Shown: positions 39,441 to 40,643 of the stretch, in pieces
Position numbering within the stretch: position 1 is the first letter of the stretch
Layout: each line of letters begins with the position of its first letter
From: Desulfobacterales bacterium
GTDB taxonomy: Bacteria > Desulfobacterota > Desulfobacteria > Desulfobacterales > JAHDSC01
Reading direction: 5' to 3'
Assembly (NCBI GenBank): GCA_018432925.1
Contig: JAHDSC010000065.1
Coordinates: 1 to 40,643, forward strand
Length of the DNA stretch: 40,643 nucleotides
Notes under the pieces: generated by a model
Database searches by the model: none
What the model was told of the DNA's origin: nothing
Seen by the model: only the letters and a program-made list of their open reading frames with translations
Program-made: the position numbers and the translations under genes

Positions 39441-40118
39441 TTATAAGTTGTAACAAATCGTTGCATCTTCGATGGATTTTGAGTTCAAATAGTCGGCAAT
39501 TGAACGGTCGTAAACGGCGGTATGTTCAAAAGCTTTTTTTGCCAGCCGGAAGCGAAATTCCAACGACAGGAAACCATCGTTTTTTTCCATCGTCGATATA
39601 ACCATTTCGTAGTCGGAAGGATCGACGACCGGAGCGACCCTCAGAAAATTTTTCGCTGAAGCTCGGATCATGCAGGGGCCGCCGATATCGATATTCCCCC
39701 GGGCCTGTTCAACGGTAACCCCTGGTTTTGAAATCGTTTCCCTGAAAGGGTACAGGTTGACGACCACCATGTCGATCGCAACCGACCCCGTCCGTTCCAG
39801 ATCCTTTTTGTGAGAATCGTTGTATGTTTCGGTGAGAAGTCCGAGATAAATCTTAAAATCCAGTGTCTTTACGAGTCCGCCCTGTGTCTCGGGCTGTCCT
39901 GTGTAATCCGAGACTTGCGTAAGGGAGGATTCACCGGATCGGCCGAGGATTTCTTTCAGTATGCGGTAGGTGCCCCCGGTGGAAAAAATTTTTATGCCCG
40001 GATGGATACGGTGCAACGCGGGTATAAAACTTTCAAGTCCGCTTTTATCCGATACGCTTACCAGAACATGATTGATTTTAACCAGATCATCAATTTTTTC
40101 AACCCTATTAATACCCAT
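39441..40118 (-). CDS. purH: IMP cyclohydrolase (stand-alone PurH N-terminal domain)
   Basis: A 225-residue enzyme of the MGS-like fold that closes FAICAR to IMP, the last step of purine synthesis. Family motifs are 'VLVSVSDKSGLESFIPAL' (about residues 18-35), 'KIFSTGGTYRILKE', 'QVSDYTGQPETQGGLVKTLDFKIYLGLL' (partly) and 'VNLYPFRETIS', with 'IDIGGPCMIRASAKN' near the end. Some positions differ from the fused enzyme (GQPETQGG for GFPEILDG), as in other split proteins. It starts 5 bp after the HD-domain gene and precedes the AICAR transformylase gene by 136 bp; the three are probably one operon. Confidence 0.92.
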   Translation of the reverse strand: MGINRVEKIDDLVKINHVLVSVSDKSGLESFIPALHRIHPGIKIFSTGGTYRILKEILGRSGESSLTQVSDYTGQPETQGGLVKTLDFKIYLGLLTETYNDSHKKDLERTGSVAIDMVVVNLYPFRETISKPGVTVEQARGNIDIGGPCMIRASAKNFLRVAPVVDPSDYEMVISTMEKNDGFLSLEFRFRLAKKAFEHTAVYDRSIADYLNSKSIEDATICYNL

Positions 40119-40123
40119 AACGG

Positions 40124-40643
40124 TTACCTTTTCCCCTCGTACTCTTCCAAAAAGCGTTCAAAGAATTTTTTCATAAAATCATGGCGTTCATCCGCCAGCC
40201 TTTTACCCTCTGTCGTTAAGATCCGGTCCTTGATTTTGCGAAGCTTCACCCGGTACTCTCTAAAACCGGTGTCATCACGTGAATACGGTGCCGCTTCTTC
40301 TATATTGATCTCCGGATTATGAAGACGGGCACCTACCTCACCGGCGAAGAGAAATGCGCGGGCCACCCCAACCGCTCCAATAGAATCAATCTTGTCGGCG
40401 TCAAACAGCACTTTCGCCTCCGGTGTCACCGGCCCTGCGTTTCCCCTGAATCGATGCGCTTGGATGCAGTGAAGAATATTTTTCTTTTGCCCTTCCGTTA
40501 ATGGCAGTTTCCGGATGATCGGCCAGGCCATACGGGCGCCCTTTTTCGCATGGCACACGACGCCATCCGATGCATCCTGATAGCATCTTCCAATATCATG
40601 CAGATAGGCTGCGATGAGGAGCACTTCCATATCCACACCCTCC
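40124..40643 (-). CDS. HD-domain phosphohydrolase, 5' end outside the window
   Basis: At least 172 residues; the frame is open to the window edge (GAG GGT GTG GAT before the first internal ATG at 40636), so the N-terminus lies beyond. The visible part begins 'MEVLLIAAYLHDIGRCYQ', the HD pair of the superfamily. 'CHAKKGARMAWPIIRKLPL' and 'VLFDADKIDSIGAVGVARAFLF' follow, the latter carrying the final metal-binding Asp. A preceding His usually found ~30 residues earlier would be off-window. It resembles YedJ/YpgQ-type nucleotide-linked phosphohydrolases. Substrate unknown. It is 5 bp before the IMP cyclohydrolase gene, suggesting co-transcription with purine genes. Confidence 0.88.
   Translation of the reverse strand, partial: EGVDMEVLLIAAYLHDIGRCYQDASDGVVCHAKKGARMAWPIIRKLPLTEGQKKNILHCIQAHRFRGNAGPVTPEAKVLFDADKIDSIGAVGVARAFLFAGEVGARLHNPEINIEEAAPYSRDDTGFREYRVKLRKIKDRILTTEGKRLADERHDFMKKFFERFLEEYEGKR

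Overview
The window is a bacterial chromosome segment from a Gram-negative, probably anaerobic organism. Outer-membrane factors, an autotransporter and lipoproteins show the double membrane. A split purH, a DUF169 protein, a DGC-type metal-binding protein, a UbiD/UbiX pair and a flavodiiron-type sensor domain together suggest a deltaproteobacterial (Desulfobacterota, Syntrophobacterales-like) genome. That assignment is inferred from gene content, not tested. No rRNA, tRNA, CRISPR array, intact insertion sequence or prophage was seen.

Layout. (1) 0.2-3.1 kb, plus: ArsR repressor, eight-or-so-helix permease, two thioredoxin-fold CxxC proteins and a DGC protein, one compact metal/metalloid-stress operon with a clear sigma70 promoter; a UspA remnant follows. 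(2) 3.5-7.6 kb: an Fsr-like MFS exporter, then LpdD-like chaperone plus UbiX (minus) divergent from a UbiD-family decarboxylase (plus) that carries a secretion signal. (3) 7.7-13.4 kb, minus: autotransporter, MuiA-like DUF4139 protein, WrbA and a cysteine hydrolase. (4) 14.1-22.0 kb, plus: CecR-like TetR regulator with a perfect 16-bp palindrome, DUF169 protein, and a complete RND tripartite pump. (5) 22.2-26.9 kb, minus: a second tripartite exporter of MacAB type (outer-membrane factor, adaptor, ATPase, permease). (6) 27.3-30.3 kb: a Spy/CpxP-like periplasmic protein divergent from a BaeSR-like two-component system, a plausible envelope-stress control for the adjacent pumps. (7) 30.5-34.2 kb: AT-richer accessory stretch with small or unrecognised proteins, including two tiny ORFs (50 and 58 codons) around a MerR-type HTH gene that looks frameshifted, and a very strong bidirectional terminator. 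(8) 34.4-37.0 kb, minus: an HD-GYP protein and a flavodiiron-type beta-lactamase domain fused to a SpoIIE/PP2C phosphatase. (9) 37.4-40.6 kb: an ankyrin lipoprotein and a purine block with separate AICAR transformylase and IMP cyclohydrolase genes plus an HD phosphohydrolase cut by the window end.

The best candidates for something new are the UbiD-family protein with a Sec signal peptide and an altered metal-ligand position, next to its prenyl-FMN maturation genes; the di-iron-sensor/PP2C fusion next to an HD-GYP protein; and the small-protein/HTH cassette at 31.5-32.4 kb. Several small repeat-like elements (1-140, 4705-4765, 26931-27051) also deserve a genome-wide search.
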